Shown piece after piece: positions 36,501-44,995 of a DNA stretch of 64,000 nucleotides. Where the stretch lies: positions 45,833,573 to 45,897,572 of the forward strand of contig CP136064.1 of assembly GCA_032622095.1 (NCBI GenBank), read 5' to 3'. The notes under the pieces were generated by a model. That model was not told the origin of the DNA. It was given only the letters and a program-made list of their open reading frames with translations, and did no database searches. The stretch is from Siphonodentalium dalli. Lineage: Eukaryota > Mollusca > Scaphopoda > Gadilida > Siphonodentaliidae. The position numbers and the translations under genes are program-made. Numbering within the stretch: the first letter of the stretch is position 1; each line of letters begins with the position of its first letter.

Positions 36501-37792
36501 TTGCAGAATGATGTCCCCAGAGGGTGAATTTAGTGACGCTATCCCGCATAGTGGGCTAGCATCACCAAATTCACCCTCTGGGGAACTCATTCTGCATGGC
36601 CTCATCTGCTATGGGAGACATAGACTCAGATTGAAGTTCCCGAATGGTGTGTATTGTGATGTACACCCATTGGGAACCTCGATTATGCAATGTGTCTATG
36701 TGAAATCTCGACACATAACTTGATTTAATTAGTGATTTCCATTGGTTGTTATTGAAATGAACCTGTTAAATCTGTGAAAACATGTTTATATATGATATAT
36801 ATTCGTCACAATACTTGAAAATAATAGCGGAGAAAAATTGTAGACATAGGACATAGGTCCTGCAGACTGCTTTCATTAAGCTGGGTACCCACATGTAAAT
36901 TTTATAAAAACTGGGTACCCAACTGAAAATAAAAAAAGCTGGGTACCCAACTGAACGAAAGGGGGTGACATTGACCATTTCAGCCTCAGTGGGAGCTCAT
37001 TGTTCATAAATTACGGATTCACCAATGTCCTGGTATAAAGTGCCCATTTGGAAATATAACCAAAGGGATTGGGTTTTAAATGTGGATATTGTTCCCACTA
37101 TACTACCTCATAAGCATACTAAATGTCATTCAAATAGGACCTATAGTGGCCGAGATACAGAGATCCAAATTTGGCACAGATGCATTTTCACTCTAGTGGC
37201 ATAACTCTTATACAAATTAAAGGCAAAACCAATCACATGTGGACATTATTACTTCCCCATGGTGGTTCATAAACATACAAAAAAATCATTCAAAACAAAC
37301 ATATGATGGAACCTATTTCTGTAACCAAGTTTGGCAACAGATAACAAAACATTAAATTCCTGTGATTAATATATTTTGTAGGTGGAGGAAAGTATGTTGA
37401 ATATCATGGCAGTTGTTCAGGAAAGAGATGATGCTGTATCAGTTCTGGAGACAGGAGAAACTGCCAGTCCAAAATACGAGTGGAAGAGGAATTTCCTTGG
37501 TTTGTGGTACGAGAAGGAACTGGTTGAACATAGTGTGCCGCCCGAGATGAACAAAGTGTATTCTCTAGTGCATCCTCCACACCACCCTCTGTTAGATCCA
37601 TACCTCAGGCTGTACAGGGAGAAAAAACTCAAGATAGTAAAAGAGGAAAAGGTTGAAGCAGAAAAGAAACATAAAAGAATGTTGAAGAAATTCCCGAGAA
37701 TGCGTGACACTGATGACGATCACGATTATTCCGAAATCAAGGATAAGATAGAGGAGGAGAGATATAACCAGAAATTTAAACATCTAAACTGA
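15416..37792 (+). CDS. MRPL47: Mitochondrial ribosomal protein L47 (uL29m), five exons
   Basis: Structural protein of the mitochondrial large ribosomal subunit, the counterpart of bacterial L29. Joined exons 15416-15514, 26949-27084, 28878-28938, 36341-36437 and 37382-37792 give 267 codons in one frame. Human MRPL47 is about 250. Exon 1 encodes a basic, serine/arginine-containing mitochondrial leader. Exon 2 carries the '[18 protein letters not shown]' segment. Exons 3-4 carry the family core '[20 protein letters not shown]', the most diagnostic part. Exon 5 carries the 'VVQERDDAV' helix and a lysine-rich tail. All introns are GT-AG. A polyadenylation signal follows the stop directly. Introns 1 and 3 (11.4 and 7.4 kb) are packed with transposons. 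Exons 2-5 are very secure. Exon 1 is inferred from frame, leader character and CpG context. Confidence 0.93.
15716..16432. mobile_element. Possible hAT-like element in MRPL47 intron 1
   Basis: Flanked by the exact 8-bp repeat gcgggttt (15708-15715 and 16433-16440). The ends are imperfect inverted repeats (cagcaggggtggcgccag versus agcggtggcaccag). The left end includes a long G run (15735-15751). The inner right end also carries ccacccctg, the complement of the left CAGGGGTGG. Non-autonomous, starting only about 200 bp after exon 1. Confidence 0.5.
16771..16904. repeat. Tandem pair of hairpin units
   Basis: Two units of about 65 bp, each containing ggcatcaaaccggaagttat and, inverted, cttccggtttga. 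Each unit is a hairpin with 'acgatattaatggcc' in the loop region. Probably part of a foldback element that includes 17144-17264. Confidence 0.6.
17144..17264. mobile_element. Palindromic foldback, 121 bp
   Basis: The left arm gggcgttaggtttattaac is inverted at the right end (aataaaccataacgccc), with inner arms cagaaatgattaacagccc. The shared 'aacgcccg' word suggests it is one end of a larger element starting at 16771. Confidence 0.6.
17699..17721. repeat. Poly-C run, 23 bp
   Basis: Uninterrupted cytosines. Length is probably unreliable in the assembly. Other G or C runs lie at 15735-15751, 21190-21205 and 47308-47326. Confidence 0.85.
18117..18595. mobile_element. TTAA-flanked MITE with AGGTACTC ends
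   Basis: 479 bp flanked by TTAA (18113-18116 and 18596-18599). The ends are inverted AGGTACTCAATCCG. Arms of roughly 100 bp contain tttgattcgagtcgagga and its complement. Same start signature (TTAA then AGGyAC) as the nested element 23363-23858. TTAA specificity fits piggyBac or Kolobok, and the AGG ends favour a group distinct from the CCC-ended elements. The plus-strand frame at 18076-18363 is inside the arm and non-coding. Confidence 0.7.
18600..19868. other. No gene recognised (MRPL47 intron 1)
   Basis: Mostly unique-looking intronic sequence. 19020-19700 is somewhat richer in CpG than its surroundings, with short open frames on both strands and no recognisable motif. Confidence 0.4.
19869..20083. 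repeat. 215-bp direct repeat, left copy
   Basis: Identical by eye to 20746-20960. The two copies frame a 662-bp fragment of a DIRS-like element. See the findings for interpretation. Confidence 0.9.
20084..20745 (-). pseudogene. Fragment of DIRS-like reverse transcriptase/RNase H
   Basis: A 662-bp internal piece matching 39975-40636 of the larger element, with about six base differences seen by eye. The minus-strand frame (from 20725) begins in the RT domain ([16 protein letters not shown]) and enters the RNase H domain ([12 protein letters not shown]). It lacks both ends of the element. It lies between two copies of a 215-bp host sequence, so it arrived as a DNA patch, not by ordinary retrotransposition. 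Confidence 0.85.
20746..20960. repeat. 215-bp direct repeat, right copy
   Basis: Identical by eye to 19869-20083. The sequence after it (tatttatgag onward) is presumably the original continuation. Confidence 0.9.
21470..22010 (+). repeat. Dispersed tandem repeat R2, copy 1
   Basis: Three or more diverged units of about 125-150 bp with 'aaatttggtatgtg', 'tttctca', 'acagatcgagtt', 'gagttatggccctttt' and 'cgacttagaattc'. The block starts with palindromic 'gtacccataccatagtatgg'. Related arrays are at 27625-28522 and 43340-43740. Non-coding. Confidence 0.65.
22649..23021. mobile_element. TA-flanked MITE nested in copy B
   Basis: 373 bp, ends CCCyGCTGGACAAAACAAG and complement, flanked by TA. The interior consists of repeated GC-rich words such as gccgaacggcaagtacac and accgcggccgaa. 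Copy A lacks it. TA duplication suggests Tc1/mariner relatives. Confidence 0.75.
23363..23858. mobile_element. TTAA-flanked MITE nested in copy B
   Basis: 496 bp flanked by TTAA (23359-23362 and 23859-23862). The ends are AGGTACGnnnGGCCTT and complement. The empty site is visible in copy A at 2817-2820, where a single TTAA stands in the same context. Start signature like 18117-18595. Confidence 0.75.
24232..24630. mobile_element. TTAA hairpin MITE (piggyBac-like), copy 1
   Basis: 399 bp including TTAA at both ends. The terminal inverted repeat is CCCTTTACCCAACA. Two long palindromes (about 24252-24328 and 24411-24482) of 'ccaatgcattctcttatata' type surround an AT-rich spacer. A near-identical copy in reverse orientation lies at 63486-63885. 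TTAA plus CCC ends is the piggyBac signature. No transposase. Confidence 0.85.
24900..25320. repeat. Degenerate tandem repeat, about 140 bp unit, three units
   Basis: Repeated words 'tgccaccaaactt', 'atcatccccatg.tatgagg' and 'aatctaatggtgtggtttaaa'. Overlapping open frames on both strands follow the repeat and are not coding. Confidence 0.6.
25330..26398. other. No gene recognised (MRPL47 intron 1)
   Basis: AT-rich intronic sequence without clear repeats or conserved frames. Confidence 0.4.
26399..26510 (+). repeat. Dispersed repeat R1, copy 2
   Basis: Plus-oriented copy of the sequence at 1725-1840, including 'gatttcaaccaatttggggt' and the 'gtaggatctctgttcgc' head. Confidence 0.65.
26949..27084 (+). 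CDS. MRPL47: MRPL47 exon 2
   Basis: Preceded by tacag and followed by donor gtgagt. Starts in phase 0 and ends in phase 1. Translates through '[18 protein letters not shown]', matching the start of the mature MRPL47 family sequence. Confidence 0.92.
27625..28522 (+). repeat. Dispersed tandem repeat R2 in MRPL47 intron 2
   Basis: About six units with 'ttgtccggatgataacttta', 'aatttggtatgtgggttta', 'caagttcgaatttgggttcc' and 'gagttatgcccctt'. The block is bounded by 'tacgccc' and 'gggcgta', which may be the ends of the repeat element. Confidence 0.7.
28878..28938 (+). CDS. MRPL47: MRPL47 exon 3
   Basis: 61 bp between ttaag acceptor and gtgaga donor. Enters in phase 1 and leaves in phase 2. Encodes [20 protein letters not shown], the most diagnostic MRPL47/L29 motif. 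Confidence 0.95.
29052..30275 (+). repeat. Dispersed repeat R3, array of seven or eight units
   Basis: Head palindrome agctcaacttactttg...agtttgagct at 29053. Then come tandem units of about 150-170 bp with 'ggcgcgggctacaggtcgta', 'atgaaatttgtcatgaatgt', 'gatgggaacgagtcattttg' and 'aaaaacatggccgccagcag'. Units differ by several percent or more. The minus-strand frames through them are repeat artefacts. Confidence 0.8.
30278..30639. mobile_element. MITE with 60-75 bp inverted ends
   Basis: The ends aaagataatttttaaaatta...tttttcctcaagggaagcc are inverted nearly perfectly at 30580-30639. Its interior contains the same block, about 190 bp, that forms the right end of the large element ending at 35786. 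Confidence 0.7.
31038..33000. repeat. Internal cassette repeats of the large element
   Basis: A cassette with 'ggattggttgcccgaatctc' and 'tgcctcccacggtctgc' occurs at about 31038-31190 and 31824-31965. A diverged form lies at about 32875-32975. A second word 'agtatgattccagggggacaagacc' in pieces links 31730-31800 and 32410-32470. GC-richer than the surroundings. The overlapping frames on both strands show no known domain. Confidence 0.5.
31084..31512 (-). other. Weak candidate for a secreted-peptide-like ORF
   Basis: The frame contains [20 protein letters not shown], which reads like a signal peptide. An acidic stretch and four widely spaced cysteines follow. Its last third overlaps the cassette repeat. 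No family is recognised and the cysteine pattern matches nothing I can name. Probably chance, listed because a cleavable signal-like segment is visible. Confidence 0.15.
32985..33740. repeat. Degenerate tandem repeat 'gcgcaatataaat'
   Basis: Four or more units carrying 'gcaatataaatg', 'tgtgtga.gatacaaatgct' and 'agaaaaagagccatgtg' variants, spaced roughly 100-200 bp. Non-coding. Confidence 0.5.
33830..35590. other. Interior of large element, no gene recognised
   Basis: Two overlapping frames of similar length exist on opposite strands (34204-34461 plus, 34195-34572 minus). Neither has a recognisable motif and they cannot both be real. The remainder is AT-rich. Confidence 0.35.
35995..36226. 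mobile_element. Foldback element FB, partial copy in MRPL47 intron 3
   Basis: Left arm caagccttgaaatagtgtgt, then a shortened hairpin and the 'acctcattctgc' arm. The right terminal arm is missing. Ends about 115 bp before exon 4. Confidence 0.65.
36341..36437 (+). CDS. MRPL47: MRPL47 exon 4
   Basis: Acceptor tattttcag, donor gtaggt. Completes the split Trp codon and reads [20 protein letters not shown], then a '[10 protein letters not shown]' segment, both typical of MRPL47. Ends in phase 0. Confidence 0.95.
36474..36695. mobile_element. Foldback element FB, partial copy in MRPL47 intron 4
   Basis: Arms 'ccccagagggtgaatttagt' and 'caccctctggggaactcatt' form the hairpin. It starts only about 35 bp after the exon 4 donor. 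Confidence 0.65.
37382..37792 (+). CDS. MRPL47: MRPL47 exon 5 (last)
   Basis: Begins GTG (valine, not a start) after tgtag and reads [20 protein letters not shown], then the tyrosine/proline-rich segment and a lysine/glutamate-rich C terminus ending KFKHLN and TGA. Confidence 0.95.
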   Translation: MEESMLNIMAVVQERDDAVSVLETGETASPKYEWKRNFLGLWYEKELVEHSVPPEMNKVYSLVHPPHHPLLDPYLRLYREKKLKIVKEEKVEAEKKHKRMLKKFPRMRDTDDDHDYSEIKDKIEEERYNQKFKHLN

Positions 37793-37793
37793 A

Positions 37794-37799
37794 AATAAA
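37794..37799 (+). terminator. Polyadenylation signal candidate
   Basis: AATAAA overlaps the region just after the MRPL47 stop codon, which implies a very short 3' UTR if used. Confidence 0.5.
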
Positions 37800-37897
37800 T
37801 ATGATCATGTCACAGCTAGAGTTTTAAAGCTACACATACATTATCCCTTTGATGACTGGATCCTGTTAGGTGTTCAAGAGATCAAAATAGCAATATG

Positions 37898-38480
37898 CAC
37901 ATCGTCCGTGGGCTTCCAAAATGTTGTACCTGTCATTTTTTCGCAAAACTTTTAATTGCATTTTCAGAATCTATGGCTTCGATTAAAGTGATGTGAAACA
38001 CTCCTGTAGGATGATCAAATAGAATCTTGCTCAAAGTAGTTATTTTTTACGAATATTAATTCAAATTGACAACACATACTGCCATAATTAATATATTAAT
38101 TAAATATTAATATATTAATTAAATACAATGACTCGATGGCGAAATGATTTTTATTAGTTTATCGCTGATATTTGCATCCCGAATCGAGATGTAAATGTTT
38201 ACAATTGATCATAGTTCAGACGATGTTTTCTATGGAGTGGTATGGTTGATTTCTTTGAAATTTTCAAGTGTTAGTTGAATGTTACATTCCCCATGTTGGC
38301 ATAGCGCCTGAGTACTAACTTATCAAGTTAACGCACCCGAATAAGTCCATAATATGTCTTTAAATAAATTCATCAGATAACTTGTCAATATATCAAGTAT
38401 AAATGCAATCTTTTGCTGTTTTTTGGGGAAATTCATGTTCTATAATGCTGTATCTGGGTTCTGTAATGTGTTTGATGTTT
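37898..38480. mobile_element. Inverted-repeat element, 'gggcttctaaaa' family, copy 2
   Basis: Starts 'gcacatcgtccgtgggcttc' like the end at 5942. Near 38370-38460 it has the complement of sequence found at 6440-6530. Boundaries approximate. Includes AT-rich 'aattaatatattaatta' repeats near 38085-38120. Confidence 0.5.
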
Positions 38481-38852
38481 GTTCACATATCAAAGCATAC
38501 AAACATAACAAAAACATGCAATGTATGCGATATTTATGATTGATAAAAGAACATCTGTCTATTATATAATATTCTTTCTGTTTATGGCAATTTTAGCGGA
38601 TGTGACTATTTTAAGAGCTATACCAACCACGAAGGCCGCCCATATCTTTAACAATAATCGGTCATTACTGGATGAACACAGCTGTTAGAGAAACGATTGA
38701 CCTTCCATAGTTAGCAAAGTGCTAGAAGCCGCCTCGAGAATTTGACCATAAAAATGGCTTAAATGACAACTTTATCAATGACATTTGCCGATGAAATCTT
38801 GCAATAAATAGGTTAATGCTTTGTTCTTTTCAACAAAGTTTAAGGCTTATTG

Positions 38853-39820
38853 CTATTCTACTAGCGAACTGAAAGCAATTTTTGTGTGGTTCACAGTTTT
38901 ATAGCTTTGCTTCAGTAACCCACTGAACTGTAAAATGTATTTCGAATGCAAATGAATTGTCTGTACTCTCGCTGCATGCAATAGAGCAATTAAGTTAACA
39001 TCACTAATTTTAGTGGCAACAACTTCAAACTTATGAGTTTGACTGGTGATAAAGTCCTGATATATTGTAGCACAGTGTTCACATCCCAGATCATGGCCTT
39101 GGGAGCTGTTGGTGGTCACATATTGAAAGCACCCTTGAGAAATAGGTTGACCGTGGGATGCGATCCGGCAGGAAATAGTTCGAGACAAATTCCCACAGCA
39201 GTAAGAGATGATCGAGCTGTATTAAGGGCACTATAACCCAGGCCCTCTTGAAATAATGAAGTCAGAAAGTCTATCACTTCTGGTACAGAGGGATGAAAGG
39301 GATCAATCGTCCGTCGATGACTATATGTGAACCATCGTCGAATGTAGCACTGGTACTGTTTTTTCGTGGAATTTCGCCATGAATACATGAGGATTTTGAT
39401 TGAGTTTGACGAAAATCCAGCACTTTTGTACACTTTGCTTGCCATCAGTTGCAAGTGAGGGAATAGTGGATGAACATGTTGCTGCCGGGGCAATTTTAGT
39501 AAGTCTGCGTTGTTGGGCAACAGTCTGGGAATGTCCACAACAATACTCATCACCAGTGAAAACCATGGTTGAGTTGGCCACCAAGGAATTATCATCAGTC
39601 CGGTAGCTTGATCGTGAATGATCTTTTGAGTGCAGCGAGTTACTAAACTGAAAGGTAGAAATAAATAACACAGATTAAATTGACCCCAATTCATGGTAAA
39701 TGCATCAATATGAATTGCTTCTGGATCAATTTTCCAAGAACAGTATGTAGGTACTTTTGCATTGAGACGGGATGCAAATAGGTCTATCTTGGGGGAAACC
39801 CCATAACTGGCATAATTAAT
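38853..39820 (-). pseudogene. DIRS-like tyrosine recombinase, broken
   Basis: Reads from the post-RNase H segment (IDLFASRLNAKVP, DPEAIHIDAFTMNW) into the N-terminal SAM-like DNA-binding domain (WRNSTKKQYQCYIRRW). It is stopped by TGA at 39116-39118. The same frame continues (WDVNTVLQYIRTLSPVK) and then shifts near 39000 to HAARVQTIHL, the region of the first catalytic arginine. The C-terminal catalytic residues, including the tyrosine, are absent. Not functional. Confidence 0.75.
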
Positions 39821-41258
39821 TATAAATGGAAGTGTGTAGTTCCCATTCTAATTTATCATTAAATATCCTAGACGGTTTATCGGCCACATTAGTGGACCCA
39901 GGTATGTGGGAACATGATAACCAAATGCCATTCTGCTTGCATAACAGCCAAATATCTTTACTGAGCTGGTTACAAGGAGGGGACCTTGTCCCACCCATGT
40001 TATTGATGTATGCCACAGCCGTTGTGCTGTCAGTCAGAATTAAAACATGTTGACTGTTCAGTTGCCCTAAGAATGCTTTAATAGCAAATTTTATGGCTAA
40101 AATTTCCAAGTAGTTAATGTGCATACTACTTTCCATTGCTGACCACCGGCCACCAACTGAAAGGTCATTAAATACAGCACCCCAGCCTGATTTGCTACTA
40201 TCAGTGAACACAGTTTTGTTAGGGTTGCCCCATACTATATGCAGAACTTGGGTATCAATATTTTGAATCCACCACCTGAGTTCAGTTTTCATATCATAAG
40301 TTATTGGCATAAGAGCATCAAAATCACCAGAATTTTGGCGAAGAGCCTCAATTTTCTGGCATTCTAAGGTGCGATAATGCAGCTTTCCATAATCAACAGC
40401 AGAAAACGTTGATATCAAAATGCCAATAACCCGAGCTAGTGGTCGTACGCTAGTTTGTTGTAAGGGCAACAAATGAGCACAAGACTCTTTTAACTTTAGC
40501 TTTTTGTCAGCTGGTAAATAAACTGTCATTGTCACAGTGTTGATTACATTACCTGGGAAGGTTATTTCCTGGGTGGGTGTCATGACAGATTTTGTTGGGT
40601 GGATCATAAATCCCAACTTAGTCAGTAACTGAACAGTAGCATGCACATTAATTCTACATTGCACTTCTGATACCACCAAACAGAGGGTATCGTCAATAAA
40701 ACTGGTATTGAGGTAACCATTCATTCTCAATGTGGCAAAAACTGGTTTCATCAGTTTGGTGAATATTCTGGGCGCTGCAGCATACCCGTTGGGGAGACAA
40801 GTAAATTGATAGGTGGCATCCTTCCACCATAACCGAAAGTATTTTTGATGTTGTTCAGCTAAATGTACAGAATAGTATACATGTCGGATATCAACAATGC
40901 ACATATACATGTTTGGTTTCAACAAAAATAGAGCTGATTCAAAGGTCTCCATCTTAAAATGATAATATGGAACATTCTCATTGAATTTTCGTAAATTCAA
41001 TATTAGACGAACCTCATTAGTGTCAAGTTTTGGTCTGATAAAGATGGGCGAGATGAATTGCCCACGAGTACAGTCGGAAACTTGAACCAGTACTTGTTGT
41101 TCATGAAGCTGATCAATAGCTTCATCAATCTTGACGACATCTGCCATTTTGAAATGATTTTGTATAGCGAGCACCGTGTGTTGTACCGGTGGCCCGTCGA
41201 CACCAAATTGAATATGATAATGCTGAACAACAACAAGAATAAATGGGTCCCGATTCAA
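39816..41258 (-). CDS. DIRS-like reverse transcriptase/RNase H, intact frame
   Basis: 480 codons, uninterrupted. The RT domain includes 'EVRLILNLRKFNENVP', 'MCIVDIRHVYYSVHL', the 'LPNGYAAAPRIFTKLMKP' block and the catalytic FIDDTLCL. The RNase H domain follows with [13 protein letters not shown], the acidic '[12 protein letters not shown]' and [12 protein letters not shown]. In this family the frame usually continues into the 'IDLFASR' segment. Here a stop (SIYN then TAA) precedes it and the segment is in another frame. The domain itself could be active, the element as a whole probably is not. Confidence 0.9.
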   Translation of the reverse strand: MNRDPFILVVVQHYHIQFGVDGPPVQHTVLAIQNHFKMADVVKIDEAIDQLHEQQVLVQVSDCTRGQFISPIFIRPKLDTNEVRLILNLRKFNENVPYYHFKMETFESALFLLKPNMYMCIVDIRHVYYSVHLAEQHQKYFRLWWKDATYQFTCLPNGYAAAPRIFTKLMKPVFATLRMNGYLNTSFIDDTLCLVVSEVQCRINVHATVQLLTKLGFMIHPTKSVMTPTQEITFPGNVINTVTMTVYLPADKKLKLKESCAHLLPLQQTSVRPLARVIGILISTFSAVDYGKLHYRTLECQKIEALRQNSGDFDALMPITYDMKTELRWWIQNIDTQVLHIVWGNPNKTVFTDSSKSGWGAVFNDLSVGGRWSAMESSMHINYLEILAIKFAIKAFLGQLNSQHVLILTDSTTAVAYINNMGGTRSPPCNQLSKDIWLLCKQNGIWLSCSHIPGSTNVADKPSRIFNDKLEWELHTSIYN

Positions 41259-41275
41259 TGTTTTACATGAACTGT

Positions 41276-42480
41276 TTATTGCCCTGCAATAAATTTCTGA
41301 TTAATATTTATCATGTTATGGCCTACCTGGTTAACAACTGTAGGATGGTTTACTAGTATCTGCCAGTCCGGGTCCTGAGGTTCCCCCGTTTTGCATTTTT
41401 TTGGCATGTAGCTAGCAGCATTGCCAACTTCTTTCGAGGAAGATCCAGGACGAGAAGACCCGAATGAACTGCGGTCACTATATTGATATGGTTTACTAGT
41501 AAACCTGCCACGTCCACGCCCACGAACAGGGGCTTTTCCTTTGGAGGAATGGGTCATCTTATGACCAATTTTATGAGTGTCCTCTATTTATTTGGCCGTC
41601 TTGGAGACATCATCTCCAAAAAGGTAGTTTGTGACAGGCCGAGAATGCTGGCAGTGATGAACATATTCCCCTCGCATCTCAGGTTTGAGAAAATCCTTTC
41701 TCGTGTTGTTGAGAAGAAAGTTCCCTTGTCCCAGCAGAGCTAGGGCATCATTGGTTTGATCAATGAGAGGCCCCAAAGGAGGACAATCCTTTTCAAGGCT
41801 GGCAGCAGTATCGGCCATTTTAGCCAATATAACCGAAGCTTTAATCAATGCAGTTTCAACATTCTGTAACTTTTTATCATTAGTTTTCAGTTTGCGACAA
41901 AACGTCCCACACTAATATGTTGACTTTTACCACCTGTAGACCCTCACAATTGTCAGGTCGAGAATTCTGATCGTCACGTGTTTTGTTTCGGTACTGATCC
42001 ACACCAATCCCTTGCCGAAACATATCTGTGATTGAGGTTGCCAGAGTGCCATCAATGGCCGGCGCAACAATCTCTTGTGATGTCAATCGCTGTGACATTG
42101 ACGCAAATTGTGACGATGTGGAAGGAATGTCGGACTCGTGTCCACACTCGGAGCCAACTTCGTTGGTGACATCAACACTTTCATCATAATAATAGTCATC
42201 ATGACTAGAGTAAAAAAAAGGCTGGTTTTTATTCTGTTCCAGCGAAGAGATGCGTGCGGCCATGTCACTGAGAGCCTTGTTGATGCTGACAAGACGAAAT
42301 TTGTTTTAGGTGCGATAGTATTTCACTACATCCGCCATCCTTGCCGCCCGCATCGTGCTCACCACGTGCGTCACCCAACTTCGAGGCATTTTGTTTGGCC
42401 TTTTTATCGGTAATTTTGACCGTTTTTTCTCCGACTGCACCGGCGTCAGATGCCTTGTGAGATTATATCTCTGTGTCTAT
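41276..42480 (-). pseudogene. DIRS-like gag region, broken
   Basis: Recognisable pieces, in order: a lysine-rich N terminus near 42470-42300, a coiled segment (MAARISSLEQNKNQ) from 42263, a frame change near 41890, and a core (MIKASVILAKMADTAAS). An in-frame stop follows at 41588-41590, then a basic RG-rich tail (APVRGRGRGRFTSKP) ending at 41276. RG-rich nucleic-acid-binding tails are usual in gag-like proteins of these elements. At least three lesions, so it is a pseudogene. Confidence 0.7.
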
Positions 42481-42489
42481 TTAGTATAT

Positions 42490-42612
42490 CAGCCCTCTAA
42501 ATTCAGATTGTTTGGCTTCGGCAATCCGCTACGGCAACAGTATGCCGTGCCCCAGTTTGCTTCAGCAAATTGCTTCGGCAATGCTGATTGCCGTAGCCAA
42601 TTATGAAGGCTG
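42490..42612. mobile_element. CAGCCCT MITE with 6-bp duplication, copy 1
   Basis: 123 bp. Ends CAGCCCTC...GGCTTCGGCAATC and inverted GATTGCCGTAGCC...GGCTG, flanked by gtatat on both sides (42484-42489, 42613-42618). A second copy in opposite orientation is at 50594-50716. It abuts the 5' side of the DIRS-like element. Confidence 0.75.
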
Positions 42613-42619
42613 GTATATG

Positions 42620-43339
42620 GAATGCACTATGTGCAATCGACAACTATAACTATAAAACTTAGTTTTATGTCGGCGAATGTCCGTCGTGACTTCTCACGGC
42701 GATCGCAAAGCACAAAGTGTAGAGCGGTGTGTCGGTGCATGCGCAGAGCGCTATCCTAATTTAAGACCGAAGGATGATTTACTGTGAAGTAAAATTGTTC
42801 TTGCAAAGAGATGAATATATTTCAATCCAGTCAGTATTTTCTTCTAATCTATATATGGTAATATATACCAAATAAGAAATTTTCTATGATAGTATTGTAA
42901 GTTGTAGATGCACCAAATCAGAGGTTTTACAACCGCCGTATAATGCGCATGAATCTAAATAAGGAAATGACACAATATCGTGACTCTGCTTATAAACAAT
43001 TCACTGTGCTTTTTGCGAGAAATTGAACACTCGACCTGCATTTTCTCTGATGCAAAGTGTGTATTGTGAATTATATTATGCTATACTATTAGTATATTCT
43101 TGAGGAAATTATCATAATTTGATGAATGTTATTTCTAAATTATAACCTACAATGAAGGCCGCCCGTCCCTTTAAGAGAGTGAGAAGATGGTGCTAGACAG
43201 TCTCCACACAGGGACAAGGCCAAAGGGTCTCCACGTTGTGGAGGGGATGTCCACATACTAATTTCCAACTGCACCCCACCCCCCTGAGCCACACCAAACT
43301 CAAAAGTTTTCTCGTAATTTCATTTACACCCGCCCCCTT
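42620..43339. other. No gene recognised
   Basis: Intergenic sequence with a CpG-containing patch near 42660-42750 and the dispersed word 'gaaggccgcccgt' near 43154. No open frame of note. Confidence 0.4.
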
Positions 43340-43740
43340 GGGCTTTGATTTCTATACGCCCTATAGAAAAGGTTGTATTATGTAATCTAGCCGTCGGTTC
43401 ATCTGTAACATTTTTGGTTTCGATAACACCAGTTTGGATCATTTGATTTGAACCAAGTTGGTATGTGTATTTCCCAGCTACAAATACAGGCCAAGTTCGA
43501 ATATGGTTTCTGTTCAATTATTTTTAATGTAGACTTTTTTCGACTTTGACCGATTTCATAACATTTTGGTTTCCGACCGATAGCTTACTTTTTGGATTGT
43601 TTGATTTTAACTGAAGCTGGTATATGTGTTTCGCAGTTAAAACTACAGGCCAAGTTTGAATATAGGTCCAATTATTTTAACATGAGTTACATAAATTTTT
43701 CGACTTAGAATTTTAAATTTGGGGTATATCAGAAATTCTT
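43340..43740 (+). repeat. Dispersed tandem repeat R2, copy 3
   Basis: Two or three diverged units with 'ttggtatgtgtatttcccag', 'caggccaagttcgaatatgg' and 'tttttcgactt'. Confidence 0.55.
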
Positions 43741-43879
43741 TGTAAGCTCAAATTAATATTTTATTTTGTGGTAGTACAATTCGAAATGGCTGTTGGGCGC
43801 ATTTTGCCATGCTCTAGCAATGCTCTTGTTTCCCAACTGTTCCTTCACAGGCCTCTTTCCATTTGTTGGACATTTCCAA

Positions 43880-44110
43880 TCTGACACCACGCACCCCCCC
43901 CACCAAGGTTGAAAAAATTTCCAACTGATGGCCAATTCAGTCCAAAAGTTTTACCAAACGTAGGAAAACATTCAAATGTTGGTCCAAAAACAACAAATTC
44001 CCCATCAATAAATTGTTGGAAAATCCAACTACAAGAACAATTTAAATCTGTTGTTGGTGTGAATTTTCCAACTAATGTGTCAGGTATTGAATTCCATAAG
44101 CCTGATATTG
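43880..44110 (+). repeat. Dispersed repeat R5, copy 2
   Basis: Shares 'aaaacattcaaatgttggtc' and 'attgttggaaaatccaacta' type words with 8275-8560. Confidence 0.45.
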
Positions 44111-44683
44111 TCTGACACCAATGGGTATTTGAGACTTAGGATATATTTTAGAGAGTGAATACAGGCAAGCAGTAATTTGGATCAATAATTTAATTTGTTA
44201 TTTTGTAAATTAAATAGCTAACAATAAAGATACTTAAAATTCAGGACTTTGCAAATTTGAATAAACATAAAAATGTCCACCCCTGTTTATTTTTGTTTCT
44301 ATCAATAAACAGGACACTAGCAGTGTTGTTATAATAACCCATTCCATCCAGACTTGTCGGCATTTTCTGTGTCACACATAGAAGACAAAACTGCCTATTA
44401 TTTGAACAATATTCCACTTTCAGTCAGATCTGCAATGATTTCTCTGTTATAAAAATGATAGTTCTTTATAAATGTTCAGTAATTTAGACACGGCCATTGA
44501 GCGATTATTCCTCTTCCATTGATCTTAACAAATGATTAATAGACTGAAAGATATATTCTGATTGGTCAAAGGGTTTTACTCTAAATATCCATGCTGGTCA
44601 GTCAATTGACATACTATTATATGATTGATATAGTTTCATTACAATTGATTTGCATTATTTTCAAACTTTTCGTCGCTCTTAAT

Positions 44684-44689
44684 TTTATT
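44684..44689 (-). terminator. Possible fumarase polyadenylation signal
   Basis: AATAAA on the minus strand (tttatt on plus), about 650 bp downstream of the fumarase stop codon. The first exact match that I noticed downstream. Not proven. Confidence 0.3.
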
Positions 44690-44995
44690 TTCAAAAAACA
44701 AAAAAACTGCCATGGAAAATCTTGTAGGCAGAACACAATATATTAAGTTTTCTATAATTGAAATGGCATAAGTGATATCTGTTTTAGTATCTTGCAGCAC
44801 TGAGAAATAACAGCAATATATATATTGTTTGGCACATAATGAAGCCAACCTCAATGTTTGTTGACAAAAATTGAAGTTATGACCCAACAAACTAAAACCA
44901 TTATAATCACAAACGCTATGAGAGATTCATTCTGAAACGTTTTTGAATAATTCTCCAGATCATATTTCAAACTGTTTAAATTATTATATTAATTA

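Larger units (their letters stand above)
38850..42480 (-). mobile_element. DIRS-like tyrosine-recombinase retrotransposon, decayed
   Basis: On the minus strand the order is gag-like region, RT/RNase H, then a tyrosine recombinase, the plan of DIRS/PAT-type elements. There is no integrase or LTR. Each part carries frame breaks: gag has at least two frameshifts and one stop, the RT-recombinase junction is out of frame, and the recombinase has a stop and a frameshift and ends before its C-terminal catalytic part. A near-identical RT fragment is at 20084-20745. Terminal repeats were not found. Confidence 0.8.

Noticed and set aside
38850-42480. Endogenous retrovirus or LTR retrotransposon
   Set aside because: No LTRs, protease or DDE integrase. 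The recombinase N-terminal domain and the RT/RNase H sequence type point to a DIRS-like element.
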